64,000 nucleotides of DNA from Nonomuraea rubra (GCF_014207985.1 NZ_JACHMI010000001.1:2959001-3023000), one strand, 5' to 3'; counted from the first letter of the stretch, positions 25,104-34,583 are shown. Numbers and translations are program-made. Notes: generated by a model not told the origin, from the letters alone.

Positions 25104-25679
25104 TCACTGGATGTTCACCGCCGTGAGACGGCCGCGGGCGATGGTCTGCTCCGCGATCTTCTTCAGGACCGCGGGCAGCGGGGAGCCCGCCGCGAGACCC
25201 ACCTTGCCGCTCAGCGTGTACACCGTGAACCGGTAGCTGGCTTCCTTCTCACAGGGAGGCTCGTAACCCACCCTGCCGCTGGTCACCCTCGCCTGCCCCG
25301 TCCCTCCTGGTGGGTCGGCGGCGGCGTTGGGCCCCAGCTCGGTCGTGGTCGCCGGGATGTCGTAGAGCACCCAGTGCACCGCGGACCTCGCGGGCGTGTG
25401 GCTGTCGACCACGATGGCGATCGACTTGGCCCCCTGCAGCGGCTGGCTGGACCAGCGCAGCGGCGGGCTGCCCTGGTCGCTCCCGCAGGAGTATTCGCTG
25501 GGTAGTGGCTTGCCCTCACGCAGCTCGGGACTCGTGACGTTCATCTCGGCGATGTCCTGAGCCTGGGATCTGCCGATGAAGCTCAGGCTGCTGCAACCCG
25601 ACAGGGACAACGCGACAGCCGCCGCCGTCACACTGACGGCGAAGCGTCGCATGCGCGATGCCGCGTTACACAGCCCCAT
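25104..25679 (-). CDS. PEBP / YbhB-YbcL-type (Raf kinase inhibitor-like) lipoprotein
   Basis: A 191-residue predicted lipoprotein. The signal peptide ends in a lipobox LSLSGC (cysteine near residue 29), then a mature domain with the PEBP features: SPELREGKPLPSEYSCGSDQ, SPPLRWSSQPLQGAKSIAIV, DSHTPARSAVHWVLYDIPAT and a C-terminal YRFTVYTLS. In PEBPs the Asp-x-x-x-Pro and His residues line a small anion pocket; the bacterial role is unclear. I prefer ATG 25679 because TAGCAT lies 8 nt upstream (leaderless); ATG 25652 is an alternative. Confidence 0.88.
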   Translation of the reverse strand: MGLCNAASRMRRFAVSVTAAAVALSLSGCSSLSFIGRSQAQDIAEMNVTSPELREGKPLPSEYSCGSDQGSPPLRWSSQPLQGAKSIAIVVDSHTPARSAVHWVLYDIPATTTELGPNAAADPPGGTGQARVTSGRVGYEPPCEKEASYRFTVYTLSGKVGLAAGSPLPAVLKKIAEQTIARGRLTAVNIQ

Positions 25680-25687
25680 GCCGGACG

Positions 25688-25693
25688 ATGCTA
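25688..25693 (-). promoter_or_regulatory. -10 box for PEBP lipoprotein gene
   Basis: TAGCAT on the minus strand lies 8 nt before ATG 25679. This suggests a leaderless or nearly leaderless transcript. Confidence 0.5.
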
Positions 25694-26383
25694 CGCGGCT
25701 CTCGGCGGTGCGCAGACCGTTTCCCGATGGTCGGTGGTCGGTAAAGGATCCGAAAAGCCCGGGAATGAGGGCATTCGCGTAGTGAGGTTGGCCACAACGG
25801 CGCTCGCCCGCGCGCTGCCGGCGCCCGGATCCGCCCCCACCGGCGCAACCTCTCTCGCCTGCTGCTATGCGCCGGCGCGAGGCGGGCGGGGCGCCGGGCG
25901 GTCACCCCGACGAAACGGACATAGGTTTCGGACCGGCGGTGTCGCAAAAACCAGGTGCGCCAGATCGGGGCTTCGAGTAGACGAGAGGCCGCGCGGGGCC
26001 TGGATGCGGACGGCGGCTGCCACGTTGCGTGAGGCGCTCGCGCAGTGGTGCGGTCACGACGCGCTGCCGGGCCTGGCTGGCACGTACGTGGCGCCGCCGA
26101 CGTGGCCAAGCTCGACAGCCTGCGGCCGGCCGCCACCGAGCATGGCACCGAGGCCGAGCCGGGAGTCGGCAGACACGCCGGGGCGACCGGCGGATCTTTG
26201 CCTCGACGCCCGCGGATCTTCGCCCGCCGCGCCGGGACGGCTCGCGGATCTTCGGGCGCCCCGCCGGACGGCCCGCCGATCTCCGGCCGCTCAGCCGATC
26301 TCCGGCCGCCCCGCCGGGCGTAAATCCGCATCCGGCCGGTCCTTTCCCGGCCCGCTGACAGATCGCCTGCCGGGTTCGCGCCA

Positions 26384-26389
26384 TAAGCT
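26384..26389 (+). promoter_or_regulatory. -10 box for the PH-domain operon
   Basis: TAAGCT (TANNNT) ends 6 nt before GTG 26396, with no Shine-Dalgarno sequence between. This indicates a leaderless transcript for the two-gene PH-domain operon. Confidence 0.6.
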
Positions 26390-26395
26390 GGCCTT

Positions 26396-26917
26396 GTGAC
26401 GTCAATGGGCGCTCTGCGTGATCCGGCGAACCGCGTCTCGCCCAAAGCCATCCGGATGTGGCTGCTGGAGTCGCTGGTCGCTTTCGTGTTCTTCCTGGGA
26501 GGCTCGCTGCTCGTGTCGCGGTGGGTCGACGGGAGCGACTGGTCGTGGGTGCCACGGTGGCTCGCCGAGGACGCCTGGCTGCTGCCCGCCGGGGTCGTGG
26601 CGGTGACGCTGCCGTTCCTGGTGGCCGAGCCGTTCGTACGGTACTTCGTACATCGCTGGGAGCTGTCTGGGGACGTCGTCTACGCCAGGTCGGGGTTCCT
26701 GACCAGGGAGTGGGTGTTCGTGCCTGTGAGCCGCATCCAGACCGTCGACAAGGGGCAGGGATGGTTCGAGCGGATGCTCGGTCTGGCCACCCTCGACATC
26801 CGCACGGCCTCGCACGCGGGGTCCTCGACGATCAAGGGGCTCGACTACCGGGTGGCGGCGGAACTGGCTGAGCGGCTCGCGCGGCGGGCGGAAGAGCTCA
26901 GGGACGACGCCACATGA
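26396..26917 (+). CDS. PH-domain (bPH2, YdbS-like) membrane protein
   Basis: A 173-residue protein from GTG 26396. Two membrane helices (about residues 22-41 and 61-79) precede a bacterial PH domain of the DUF304/bPH2 type: YARSGFLTREWVFVPVSRIQ, TVDKGQGWFERMLGLATLDI and GLDYRVAAELAERL. This equals the YdbS architecture. In Bacillus, YdbS and YdbT work together in lantibiotic tolerance; the role here is unknown. Its stop overlaps the start of the next gene as ATGA, indicating translational coupling. Confidence 0.9.
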   Translation: MTSMGALRDPANRVSPKAIRMWLLESLVAFVFFLGGSLLVSRWVDGSDWSWVPRWLAEDAWLLPAGVVAVTLPFLVAEPFVRYFVHRWELSGDVVYARSGFLTREWVFVPVSRIQTVDKGQGWFERMLGLATLDIRTASHAGSSTIKGLDYRVAAELAERLARRAEELRDDAT

Positions 26918-28566
26918 CCGAACCCCGCCCCGGCGACCCCGCCCCTGGCCCTCCGGACGGCGGCTGGGCCCCGCCCACGCCCCCTCCCCCGGCCGGTGGC
27001 GAGCCCCCGGCCGGACCCGCATCCCCCGTCCAGGGGGCACCGCCGCCGGGGCCTGGCGGGCCGTATCCCGGGCCTGGGGGGCCGTTTCCCTGGCCGCCGC
27101 CCGCGGGGCGGGCGCCTCAGCGGCTCAGCCCCAAGGTGCTGCTCATCGACCCCGTGCGGATGCTGCCCTCCCTTCTCCTCCCCCTGGTCGGGGTCCTGTT
27201 CGTGGGCGGCTTCTCGGCCAGGTCGTACGCCTACGCGGCCGTGGGCGTCCTGGCCGCCGTCGTGTTCGCGACCGTCAGATGGGCCACCTTCACGTACGAG
27301 ATCGTCGGCGACCGCCTGGAGACCAAGCGCTCGCTGATCAGCCGCTCCGTCCGGACCATCCCGCTGGAACGCATCCGCGGCGTCGACGTCTCCAACCCGC
27401 CCATGCACCGGCTGCTCGGCCTGACCATCCTCAAGATCGACACAGGGGCGAGCGGCGACGAGGAGGAGGCCAAGCTCGCCGGCGTCTCCCTGAACGAGGC
27501 CGAACGCCTCAAGGCGCTCCTCCTGCGCCGCACCGCCGAACCCGCCGAAGACGCGCACACCCCTCACACCACCACCGACCGGCCCATCATCGGCGTGCCG
27601 CGCAAATGGCTCCTGTACGGGCCGCTGTCCGGCGCGTACCTGCTCACCCCCTTCGCCTTCGTCGGCGGCGCGATCGGGCTGGCCTTCCAATGGGGGGACG
27701 ACCTGGGGCTCAGCCAGGACGACGCCCTCAGCGCGGGGGAGTGGCTCTGGGGTCACCCCTACCTCCTGGTCGGCGTGGCGGTGCTGCTCGTGCTGGCGAT
27801 GCCGTTCGCGGGCGGGCTGATGTACGCGGTGTTCAACTGGGACTTCGTGCTCAAGCGCCGCGACGGCTACCTGGTGGCCGAGCGCGGGCTGATCAACCGG
27901 CGCAGCGTGTCGCTGGAGTCGAAGCGGGTGCGCGGCTACGAGATCGTGGACGGCCTGGTCGAACGCTGGGCCGGGGTCGTACGCGTCTGGGCCATCGTGA
28001 CAGGGCTCGGCGACTCGGAGACGCGCGGGCAACTCCTGCCCGACGTGCCGCGGACGGTCGCGTTCCAGGTGACCGGCGACGCGATCGGCCCCTACGACGC
28101 ACCCCTCCGCCCCCATCCGCCCGTGGCCCGCAGACGCCGCCTGTTCCGGGCCGTCTTCCCCTGGCTGGTGCTGGCCGCCGCGAGCGCCGCCGGCCTCTGG
28201 GCCACCGGGAGCGCCTTCTGGTGGGTCCTGCTGGTGCTGGCGCTGCTCCTGGCGGGCGGCGGGGTGCCGCTCGGGCTCGACAGGTACGCCTCGCTGGGGC
28301 ACGGCTACGACGGGGGACGCCTGGCGGTGCGGTCCGGGTCGCTGCGGCGGGCCCAGGCCGTGGTCGAACGCCGGGCCGTGGTGGGGTGGCGGCTGCGGCA
28401 GACCTGGTTCCAGCGGCAGTCGGGGGTGCTCACGCTGATCGCCGGGGTCGGGGCGGGCAAGGGGGGTTATTCGGCGATCGACGTCGCCGAGGCGCAGGGG
28501 GTGGAGTTCGCCGCGGAGGTGACGCCCGAGTGGCTGGCGCCGTTCCTGGAGCGCGGCGAGCCTTGA
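26914..28566 (+). CDS. Multi-PH-domain (bPH2, YdbT-like) membrane protein
   Basis: A 550-residue protein from ATG 26914, overlapping the previous stop by 4 bp. Residues 1-70 are Pro/Gly-rich. Three membrane-helix pairs (about 90-125, 230-320 and 410-455) alternate with three bPH2 units; recurring marks are [40 protein letters not shown] and [20 protein letters not shown]. The triple-PH layout and pairing with a small YdbS-like partner match the ydbS-ydbT operon. It probably forms a membrane complex with the upstream product. It ends convergent with sepH. Confidence 0.9.
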   Translation: MTEPRPGDPAPGPPDGGWAPPTPPPPAGGEPPAGPASPVQGAPPPGPGGPYPGPGGPFPWPPPAGRAPQRLSPKVLLIDPVRMLPSLLLPLVGVLFVGGFSARSYAYAAVGVLAAVVFATVRWATFTYEIVGDRLETKRSLISRSVRTIPLERIRGVDVSNPPMHRLLGLTILKIDTGASGDEEEAKLAGVSLNEAERLKALLLRRTAEPAEDAHTPHTTTDRPIIGVPRKWLLYGPLSGAYLLTPFAFVGGAIGLAFQWGDDLGLSQDDALSAGEWLWGHPYLLVGVAVLLVLAMPFAGGLMYAVFNWDFVLKRRDGYLVAERGLINRRSVSLESKRVRGYEIVDGLVERWAGVVRVWAIVTGLGDSETRGQLLPDVPRTVAFQVTGDAIGPYDAPLRPHPPVARRRRLFRAVFPWLVLAAASAAGLWATGSAFWWVLLVLALLLAGGGVPLGLDRYASLGHGYDGGRLAVRSGSLRRAQAVVERRAVVGWRLRQTWFQRQSGVLTLIAGVGAGKGGYSAIDVAEAQGVEFAAEVTPEWLAPFLERGEP

Positions 28567-28696
28567 CGGGTCTGGCCGGCTGCAACGGACTCTGACCGGG
28601 CCGGTCGCCGGAGAGACCACGGAGGGGTTTTCTGGCGTGCGCTGCCGGTGGGTGCCCGGGGGGTTACGGCCTGCTCAGCGGTGTCGTCTCCGGTGG

Positions 28697-31198
28697 TCAG
28701 TCCTGGCGGCGGGCGCCGAACATGATCTCGTCCCAGGTCGGCACGGACGCGCGGCGGCCCCTCGAACCCTTGCGCGCCTGACGCGCGGCCGGGGCGGGCG
28801 GCGGGGACGGCACCGGCACCGGCGGCTCCTCCTTGCCCTCGTCCTTGCCCGCCCGCGCCGCCGGCACCGCCGCAGCAGCGGGCTTCGGCTTGGGCTGGGG
28901 TGCGGGAGGCTTGCTCTCCTGAACGGGCTCCGGCTGCGTCGCCTTCTTCCCGGGCACGGGTGCGGCCGGCTTCTCGGCGGCCGGTGCGGGCTCGGGGACG
29001 GCGGCCTGCTCGGGCTCGGCGGCCTGCTCGGGCTCAGGGGCCTTCTCGGGCTCAGGGGCCTTCGCGGGAACGACCGGCTCCGGCTCGGCCGCCGCCTGCT
29101 CGGTGACGGTCACGGCTGCCTGCTCGGCTGCGGGTTCCCGGGGCGCCGCCTGCTCGGCTGCGGGCTCCTCGGTCGCGGTCGCTGCAGGCTCGGACGCGGT
29201 GGTCTGACCCGCGACGCTCTGGGCCGTGGTGTCCTGGGTCGTGGTGTCCTGGGTCGTGGTGCTCGGGGACGCCGTGTCCTGTGACGCGGTGTCCTGTGAC
29301 GCGGTGTCCTGGGCTGTGGTGGCCTGTGACGTGGTGGCGTCACCGCTTGCGATGGGTTCCGCCTTCTCGACGGGTTCCGCCTTCGCGGCCGGTGCGGCGC
29401 TTGCGGCTGGTGCGGCGCTCGAGGCCGGCTCGGCCTTGGGTGTCCCGGCCTCCGCAGCGGAAGTCTCCGCAGCGGGAGCCTCCGCCACCTGCGGCCGGCT
29501 CGAAGTGGCGGTCGCTGCCTGAGGCTGGGCCGGGGCGGCGGCTGCCGCTTCGGGCTCCGCGACGGCTGCCGACTCCTTTGTTGTTTCCGTGCCCGCGGCG
29601 GTCGCTTCCGTGTCTGCGGCGGTCACGGCTGTGCCGGCGACTGCGGGGGTCGCCTCGGCGGGCGGCGGAGGTGTCGTGACCTGCGACGCGGTGACCTGGG
29701 CGTCCGTGGTGCTCGACGCGGCCGGGCTCTGTGCGGTGGCCGGGCTCTGTGCGGTGGCCGCGGCCTCAGACGCGACGGCAGGTTCTGCGACGGCAGGCGT
29801 GTTGAGGTCGGTGACCGGCGCGCCGGACTCCTCCGCGCCGGACTCCTCCGCGCCGGACTCCTCCGCGCCGGACTCCTCCGCGCCGGACTTCTCCGCGCCG
29901 GACTCCTCCGCGCCGGTGGTGGACACCTCGGTGGAAGCCGCCGCGCTCGCGGCAGCCACCGCCTCGACCTGCGGCGCTTCCGCCACGGTGTGCGGAGCCT
30001 CCGGCCTGGCCGGAGCCGTCGGCGCCGGGGGCGTCCGAGGCTCGGCGGCGGACCCCGACATGGGGTGGGTCTGCGCGGCTACCGGCCCGGTGTGGGAGGT
30101 GGGCTCGGCGGCGGGTGCTGCCGTGGCGCTGGCCTGCGCGGTGGGCTCGGTGGCGGGCGCTGCTGTGGGGCCGGGCTGAGCGGGGGGTGGGGTGATCGGC
30201 CTGGCTGGGGAGGCGGGCTCCTCGGCCAGGGGTTGCGGCGCCGGGCGGGAGGGGGGTGGGGTGGCGGGGGCGTAGATGGAGTCGTGGTCCGGCCGTCCCG
30301 ATCCGAAGTCGGGCAGCCATGGCGAAGACCCGCCGCGGCGGGACGTGGTGTCGCCGGGGCGGGCGTAGCCGGTTTCGCGGGCGGGCGGCTCGGGCCGGAA
30401 GGGCTCGCGTGACGGCGGTTCTTCTCTGGCCGGCGGGTCGAAGGGCGCCTCGCGGGAGGGCGGGTAGGCCGTCTCGGAAGAGGTGTAGGGCTCGGGCTCG
30501 CCGCGCACCACCGAGGGGAACGGCAGCGGGTCGGACGCCAGCGGCGGCACCGGCTGCAGCTTGGCCACGCGCGGCGCGAACGGCGTCACCGTGGTGTCCT
30601 CCACCACGGCGGGCTCGGGGTCGAAGTCGGCGGCCGAAAGGCGCATGGCCTCGTCGTCGTGCGGGGTGACGTGCCGCTTACGCGGGTCGAAGAGCCACTC
30701 GGCGTGGCGCGTGTGACCGTTCCAGACGTAGCCGAGCTTGACCCGCCACAGGCCGTCGTCGCGCTTGGCGGAGTCCCAGTCGATCTCGTCGGTGGGCACG
30801 CCGCGCCTGGTCAGCCGCTCCGCGACGAGCTCGCCGAGCGTGGGACCGGGGGCGGACTCGCCCGGCATGCGTACGGCGACGCGCTGCGCCTGCTGGGCGA
30901 CGTACTCGCGTTCCTGGAGCACGGGCCCCTCGAACCAGCGGACACGCTCGACCGGGATCCCGGCGGTCGCGGCGATCTCCTCCGCCGTCTCTCCGGCTCG
31001 GATGCGGGCCTGGATCTCCTTGGGGCGCAACGGACTCTCCACTTCGATCTCGTACTGGCCGAGACGGGAGAAGTTGCCGCGGACGGCAGCACGGAGCCGG
31101 TCGTCCACGGGAAGCGTGAAGCGCGTACCCCGTCCGGCAGTAGCCAGCACGAGGTAGGTGCCGTCCTCACTCACCGCGACGAGTCGGAGCTCCTGCAT
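28697..31198 (-). CDS. sepH: SepH-like cell division regulator with very long low-complexity tail
   Basis: An 833-residue protein from ATG 31198 with AAGGGA 6 nt upstream. Residues of about 1-170 form the DUF3071 domain, starting [20 protein letters not shown], with a helix-turn-helix-like stretch ([20 protein letters not shown]). In Streptomyces, SepH binds FtsZ and promotes Z-ring assembly. Residues of about 230-790 are Ala/Glu/Thr/Pro-rich low complexity with SGAEE and QDTTT repeats. The extreme C-terminus ([20 protein letters not shown]) is the conserved terminal motif of the family. SepH proteins are usually much shorter, about 300-400 residues, so the tail is a large expansion. Confidence 0.92.
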   Translation of the reverse strand: MQELRLVAVSEDGTYLVLATAGRGTRFTLPVDDRLRAAVRGNFSRLGQYEIEVESPLRPKEIQARIRAGETAEEIAATAGIPVERVRWFEGPVLQEREYVAQQAQRVAVRMPGESAPGPTLGELVAERLTRRGVPTDEIDWDSAKRDDGLWRVKLGYVWNGHTRHAEWLFDPRKRHVTPHDDEAMRLSAADFDPEPAVVEDTTVTPFAPRVAKLQPVPPLASDPLPFPSVVRGEPEPYTSSETAYPPSREAPFDPPAREEPPSREPFRPEPPARETGYARPGDTTSRRGGSSPWLPDFGSGRPDHDSIYAPATPPPSRPAPQPLAEEPASPARPITPPPAQPGPTAAPATEPTAQASATAAPAAEPTSHTGPVAAQTHPMSGSAAEPRTPPAPTAPARPEAPHTVAEAPQVEAVAAASAAASTEVSTTGAEESGAEKSGAEESGAEESGAEESGAEESGAPVTDLNTPAVAEPAVASEAAATAQSPATAQSPAASSTTDAQVTASQVTTPPPPAEATPAVAGTAVTAADTEATAAGTETTKESAAVAEPEAAAAAPAQPQAATATSSRPQVAEAPAAETSAAEAGTPKAEPASSAAPAASAAPAAKAEPVEKAEPIASGDATTSQATTAQDTASQDTASQDTASPSTTTQDTTTQDTTAQSVAGQTTASEPAATATEEPAAEQAAPREPAAEQAAVTVTEQAAAEPEPVVPAKAPEPEKAPEPEQAAEPEQAAVPEPAPAAEKPAAPVPGKKATQPEPVQESKPPAPQPKPKPAAAAVPAARAGKDEGKEEPPVPVPSPPPAPAARQARKGSRGRRASVPTWDEIMFGARRQD
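29226..29335 (-). repeat. 15-bp repeats encoding QDTxx in sepH
   Basis: About seven imperfect 15-bp units of GTGTCCTGGGTCGTG type encode [10 protein letters not shown] and similar pentapeptides in the SepH tail. Each keeps the frame. Confidence 0.8.
29821..29910 (-). repeat. 15-bp repeats encoding SGAEE in sepH
   Basis: Six consecutive 15-bp units (CGCCGGACTCCTCCG, one with a single-base change) encode SGAEE repeats in the SepH tail. Confidence 0.9.
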
Positions 31199-31323
31199 GC
31201 GAGTCCCTTCGTCAGCGTCGCCATTCTTCCCCCGGACCCTTGAGTCTCTCGCGTGTGCCGGTTGCCTGCCAGCACCGTACCCGGCATGTCCGAACATCGC
31301 CTTCCTGGGATAGCCCCGGGGCG

Positions 31324-31341
31324 ATGTGACGCCGGTCACAT
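31324..31341. promoter_or_regulatory. Crp/FNR-type palindrome upstream of sepH
   Basis: ATGTGACGCCGGTCACAT contains TGTGA-N6-TCACA, the consensus of cAMP-receptor-type regulators, with 7-bp perfect arms. It lies 127 bp upstream of the sepH start codon and just beyond the 3' end of the subtilase gene. Function is inferred from motif match only. Confidence 0.55.
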
Positions 31342-31358
31342 TTGTGGTGTCCATCCCT

Positions 31359-32315
31359 CTAGAGCCCGCCGTTGCGTACCAGGAGGTTATTTGGCCTCGA
31401 CGGGTTCTGGCGAATCGCGCCCCGGGCCGCGGTGCAGTCCAGCCAGGCGGACAGGGTGGCGGGGTCGGCGTCCGGATGACGTTCGAGGTGGCGGGCGGCG
31501 GCTCCGGCGAGGTACGGGGCGTGGGCGGAGAACGCCCGGCCGTCCGGGGTGAGCCGGCAGGCGGCGCCGTTGGCGGCGCCGATGACGAACACGCCCGAGC
31601 GTACGAGCGAACGCGCGGATCTGGCGAGGGCGGGGGAGTCGGCGCCGTCGGTCGGCAGGAGCGCCACGGAGGGCCCGCGGGCGTGCCGGTGGATCCAGTC
31701 GAGCCCCGCCAGCATGTCGGCCAGCGTGCCGGAGCCGCCGCAGCCGAGCACCCGTACGGACGCGATGCCCGCCTCCGGGGCCACGTCGTGGGCGCGGGCG
31801 GCGACGCGCGTGCCGTGGCCGCCGCAGGCGCGCCCGGTGCCGCCGGTGGCGTCGAAGGCGCGCCAGGCCCGGTCGCGGAGCCCGGCGCGGCGGATCGCGA
31901 CGCCGCTGTCCAGGACGTACATGGTGGTTCCCGCGCCGCTCGCCCGCACCGAGGGCGGGCGGCCGGGAGCGCGCACCGCCATGGGGTGGATCTGGCGGTC
32001 CGGCTCGATGGTGCGTACTCGCGTGTCGGCGCGCAGCTCGTCCAGCTCGGAGGCGGTGAGGAAGGTGGCGAACCCCGGCAGCGCCGAGGTGTAGTAGCGG
32101 CGCACCCGCCAGCGCACCTCGCCGACGAGGTCGCGGGCGGCCTTCCGGTCGCGCGCGGTGACGATGTAGGGCCGGGCGGGCTCCGGATGGTCGGGGTGCA
32201 GGGCGAGTCCCGCGGCGGGTGTCATGGCGAGAGGGGCGGCGGTCGCCGCGGCCGTTGCCACGGCCGCGGCGAGGTACACGGAGGGCAGGCCGAGTCGTCG
32301 GGGCACGATCGGCAA
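31359..32315 (-). CDS. Subtilase-like (S8) protein with shortened catalytic domain, probably degenerate
   Basis: A 318-residue protein with a signal peptide (about residues 1-35), an I9-like propeptide region (ARPYIVTARDRKAARDLVGE to VRTIEPDRQIH) and a reduced subtilase domain. Asp136 (YVLDSGV), His167 (GGHGTRVAA), Asn249 (GAANGAAC) and Ser263 (AFSAHAPYLAGAAA) align with the catalytic Asp, His, oxyanion Asn and Ser. The Asn-Ser distance is only 14 residues, against 66 in subtilisin BPN'. The GTSMAxP motif has become AFSAHAP. About 50 residues of the fold are therefore missing and activity is doubtful. The start is TTG 32315 or GTG 32306, both weak. Confidence 0.72.
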   Translation of the reverse strand: MPIVPRRLGLPSVYLAAAVATAAATAAPLAMTPAAGLALHPDHPEPARPYIVTARDRKAARDLVGEVRWRVRRYYTSALPGFATFLTASELDELRADTRVRTIEPDRQIHPMAVRAPGRPPSVRASGAGTTMYVLDSGVAIRRAGLRDRAWRAFDATGGTGRACGGHGTRVAARAHDVAPEAGIASVRVLGCGGSGTLADMLAGLDWIHRHARGPSVALLPTDGADSPALARSARSLVRSGVFVIGAANGAACRLTPDGRAFSAHAPYLAGAAARHLERHPDADPATLSAWLDCTAARGAIRQNPSRPNNLLVRNGGL

Positions 32316-32419
32316 GGATGCCTGTCACGCAGGTCACAGGAACAACAGGACACGCGCTCGCGTCTATTCACGAGACAGGTCTTTACCGAACGCGGGGCAA
32401 GGAAGGACTGATCCGGGGG

Positions 32420-33217
32420 ATGAGCGGCGAGCAGCGGAGGTTCGAGCTGAGCGTGCCGCAGATCCTGGGCAGCGCGCTGGCCGCGGTCACCGCGGCGGTG
32501 GCGGCGTCGTACCTGGGCGTGGCCGGGACGGTGATCGGGGCGGCGGTGGTGAGCGTCGCCAGCACGGTGGCCACGGCCGTGTACACGCACTATCTCAAGC
32601 GGACGGGGGAGCGGGTCAAGCAGCGCACGCCGCTGGTCGTCCGGCGGGAGGAACTGCAGGGGGAACTGCAGGAGGAACCGGAGGAGGACGAGCGGGCGGA
32701 CGAGCGGGACGAAGGGGACGTCACGCTGGTGATGCCCGCCGTGGGCCCCGCGTCGTCGAGGTGGCGGCTGCCGTGGCTGAAGGTCGGCGCGGCGGCGGCG
32801 ATCGTGTTCGGCGTGAGCATGGGCAGCATCCTGGTCTACCAGGCGGCCGCCCAGCAGACCGTGCACGAGCAGGTCACGGGCAAGGGGCCGGCGAAGGTGC
32901 AGCAGAAGCGGCAGGAGGAGGAGCGCGGGCCGGTCACGCGGGAGACGGGGACGCAGCAGCCGCCCGCGTACCTCGATCCGAGTGTCACCCCCGAGGACAC
33001 CCCGGAGCCGACGCCCACCCCCACGCCCACCAGGACCGTCACGCCCACCCGTGAGCCGACGCCCACGCCGGCGCCGACACCGTCGGATACGGTGGAGCCG
33101 TCGCAGGAGGGCACGCCCACCCCGCCGCCGGCGCAGGAGCAGCCCGACGTGATCGAGGAGGCGCCGTCGCCGGGCGCGGATCGGGCCGAGCCCGAGTACG
33201 ACACGCCACCGGCCTAG
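32420..33217 (+). CDS. Membrane protein with Thr/Pro-rich extracellular tail
   Basis: A 265-residue protein from ATG 32420 (MSGEQRRFELSVPQILGSAL). Residues of about 12-57 form a hydrophobic hairpin rich in Ala/Val. A charged cytoplasmic stretch (QGELQEEPEEDERADERDEG) follows, then a single helix at about 121-141. The tail contains PTPTPTPTRTVTPTREPTPT-like repeats typical of wall-spanning, possibly O-mannosylated segments. No family function is recognised. It is divergent from the subtilase gene, 104 bp between starts, and convergent with the ALO-type oxidase. Confidence 0.8.
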   Translation: MSGEQRRFELSVPQILGSALAAVTAAVAASYLGVAGTVIGAAVVSVASTVATAVYTHYLKRTGERVKQRTPLVVRREELQGELQEEPEEDERADERDEGDVTLVMPAVGPASSRWRLPWLKVGAAAAIVFGVSMGSILVYQAAAQQTVHEQVTGKGPAKVQQKRQEEERGPVTRETGTQQPPAYLDPSVTPEDTPEPTPTPTPTRTVTPTREPTPTPAPTPSDTVEPSQEGTPTPPPAQEQPDVIEEAPSPGADRAEPEYDTPPA

Positions 33218-33257
33218 GCATCCAGCGCGGAGACCGGAGTACCGCGCGCCGCCGCAG

Positions 33258-34538
33258 CTAGGCGCCCAGCACGGTGTCCAGGTAGGCGTTGGCGAACAGG
33301 CGGCCGGGGTCGAGGCGGTCGCGCAGGGCGACGAAGTCGGTGAAGCGGGGGTAGACCTTGGCGAGGTAGGCGGCGTCGCGGGTGTGCAGCTTGCCCCAGT
33401 GGGGCCGGCCGTCCAGGCGGGTCATGATGTCCTCGACGCCCTCGAAGTAGGCGGGGTTCGGCGTCGGGCGGTAGAGGTGGCAGGCGACGTACGCCGACGG
33501 CCGGCCGTACGCGGTGGACAGCCACGCGTCGCTGGGCGGCGTCACCCGCACCTCCACGGGGAAGGTGATCTTCCAGTCCATCCGCTCGACCAGGTCGCGC
33601 GTCTCGCGCAGGGCCTGGGCCAGGCGGTCGCGCGGCACGGCGTACTCCATCTCCAGGAAGCGCACGTCCCGCCGCGCGGTGAACGCCCTGTACGACGCGT
33701 CCACCGACTCGGAGTCCCCGAGCGCGGCCGCGCTGAGCTGGTTGATCCGCGGGATCAGCGCGGGCAGCCGGGCACCGAGGGCGCAGGCCGCGCCGAAGAG
33801 GGTGTTCTCCAGGAAGACGGTGTCGAGCCAGCGGCGGAACGCGCCGGGCGGGCTGGCGGGGCCGGGGCTGCGGTTGTTGGTCTTGACCAGGCAGGCGTCG
33901 GTGTGCGGCAGCCAGAAGAAGTCGAGGTGCTCGTTGGCGGTGGTCAGCTCGTCGAGCGTGCCGAGGATGTCGCCGAGCGGGAGCCTGCGCCGCCGGTTGT
34001 GCAGCAGGAACGCGGGTTCCACGCGCAGGGTGACGGCCGTCAGTACGCCGAGGGCGCCCAGCCCCACCCGGGCCGCGTCGAACAGGTCCTCGCCCGGCAG
34101 GGCGGTGGCCACGGTGCCGTCGGCCAGCACCAGCTCCAGCTCGGTGACCTGGTCGGCGAGGCCGCCGCTGTCGCGGCCGGTGCCGTGGGTGCCGGTCTGG
34201 ATGGCGCCCGCGACGGTCTGCTCGGTGATGTCGCCCATGTTCGCCAGGGCCAGGCCGCGCCGGGCGAGCAGCTCGTTCAGCACCCGCAGGGGCGTGCCGG
34301 CCAGGACGGTGACGCGGTCGTCCGCCCAGGTCCTGATCCCGGTGAGCGCGCCGGGGCGGAGCATGATGCCGTCGGTGAGTGCCACTCCGGTGAAGGAGTG
34401 CCCCGTGCCGACCATGCGGAGCCGCCGCCCGGAGGCGGCGGCGTCGCGCACGGCGCGTACGACGTCCTCCGCGGAGGACGGGGAGCGCACCTCGGCGGGG
34501 GTGCCCGACTGGTTGCGCGCCCAGTTCACGAAGGCCAC
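33258..34538 (-). CDS. FAD-linked sugar-lactone oxidase (D-arabinono-1,4-lactone oxidase family)
   Basis: A 426-residue protein from ATG 34538 (MAFVNWARNQSGTPAEVRSP). The N-terminal FAD_binding_4 domain has the VGTGHSFTGVALTDG flavin-site motif and VAGAIQTGTHGTG. The C-terminal ALO domain ends with GRPHWGKLHTRDAAYLAKVY and LDPGRLFANAYLDTVLG. HWGK is the hallmark of aldonolactone oxidases and dehydrogenases and alditol oxidases. It probably oxidises a sugar lactone or polyol; the natural substrate is unknown. It lies upstream of no obvious partner; the deacetylase gene precedes it by 45 bp on the same strand. Confidence 0.92.
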   Translation of the reverse strand: MAFVNWARNQSGTPAEVRSPSSAEDVVRAVRDAAASGRRLRMVGTGHSFTGVALTDGIMLRPGALTGIRTWADDRVTVLAGTPLRVLNELLARRGLALANMGDITEQTVAGAIQTGTHGTGRDSGGLADQVTELELVLADGTVATALPGEDLFDAARVGLGALGVLTAVTLRVEPAFLLHNRRRRLPLGDILGTLDELTTANEHLDFFWLPHTDACLVKTNNRSPGPASPPGAFRRWLDTVFLENTLFGAACALGARLPALIPRINQLSAAALGDSESVDASYRAFTARRDVRFLEMEYAVPRDRLAQALRETRDLVERMDWKITFPVEVRVTPPSDAWLSTAYGRPSAYVACHLYRPTPNPAYFEGVEDIMTRLDGRPHWGKLHTRDAAYLAKVYPRFTDFVALRDRLDPGRLFANAYLDTVLGA

Positions 34539-34583
34539 GGGGCACCCCTCCAGAGCATCGTTCCGGTTAAACGTGAACGATAC

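Larger units (their letters stand above)
25680..26395. other. Gene-free spacer of about 700 bp with GGATCTTCG-type repeats
   Basis: It separates the divergent PEBP and PH-domain genes. Overlapping open frames occur on both strands, but their translations are Arg/Ala/Pro-rich without any domain or ribosome site. At about 26190-26330 short repeats of the type GCGGATCTTCG and CCGATCTCCGGCCGC recur. Promoter boxes are seen only at the two ends. Confidence 0.5.

Noticed and set aside
25666..26451. Overlapping 220-260-codon frames on both strands of the 25.7-26.4 kb spacer
   Set aside because: Arg/Pro/Ala-rich translations, no ribosome sites, and overlap with supported genes at the ends.
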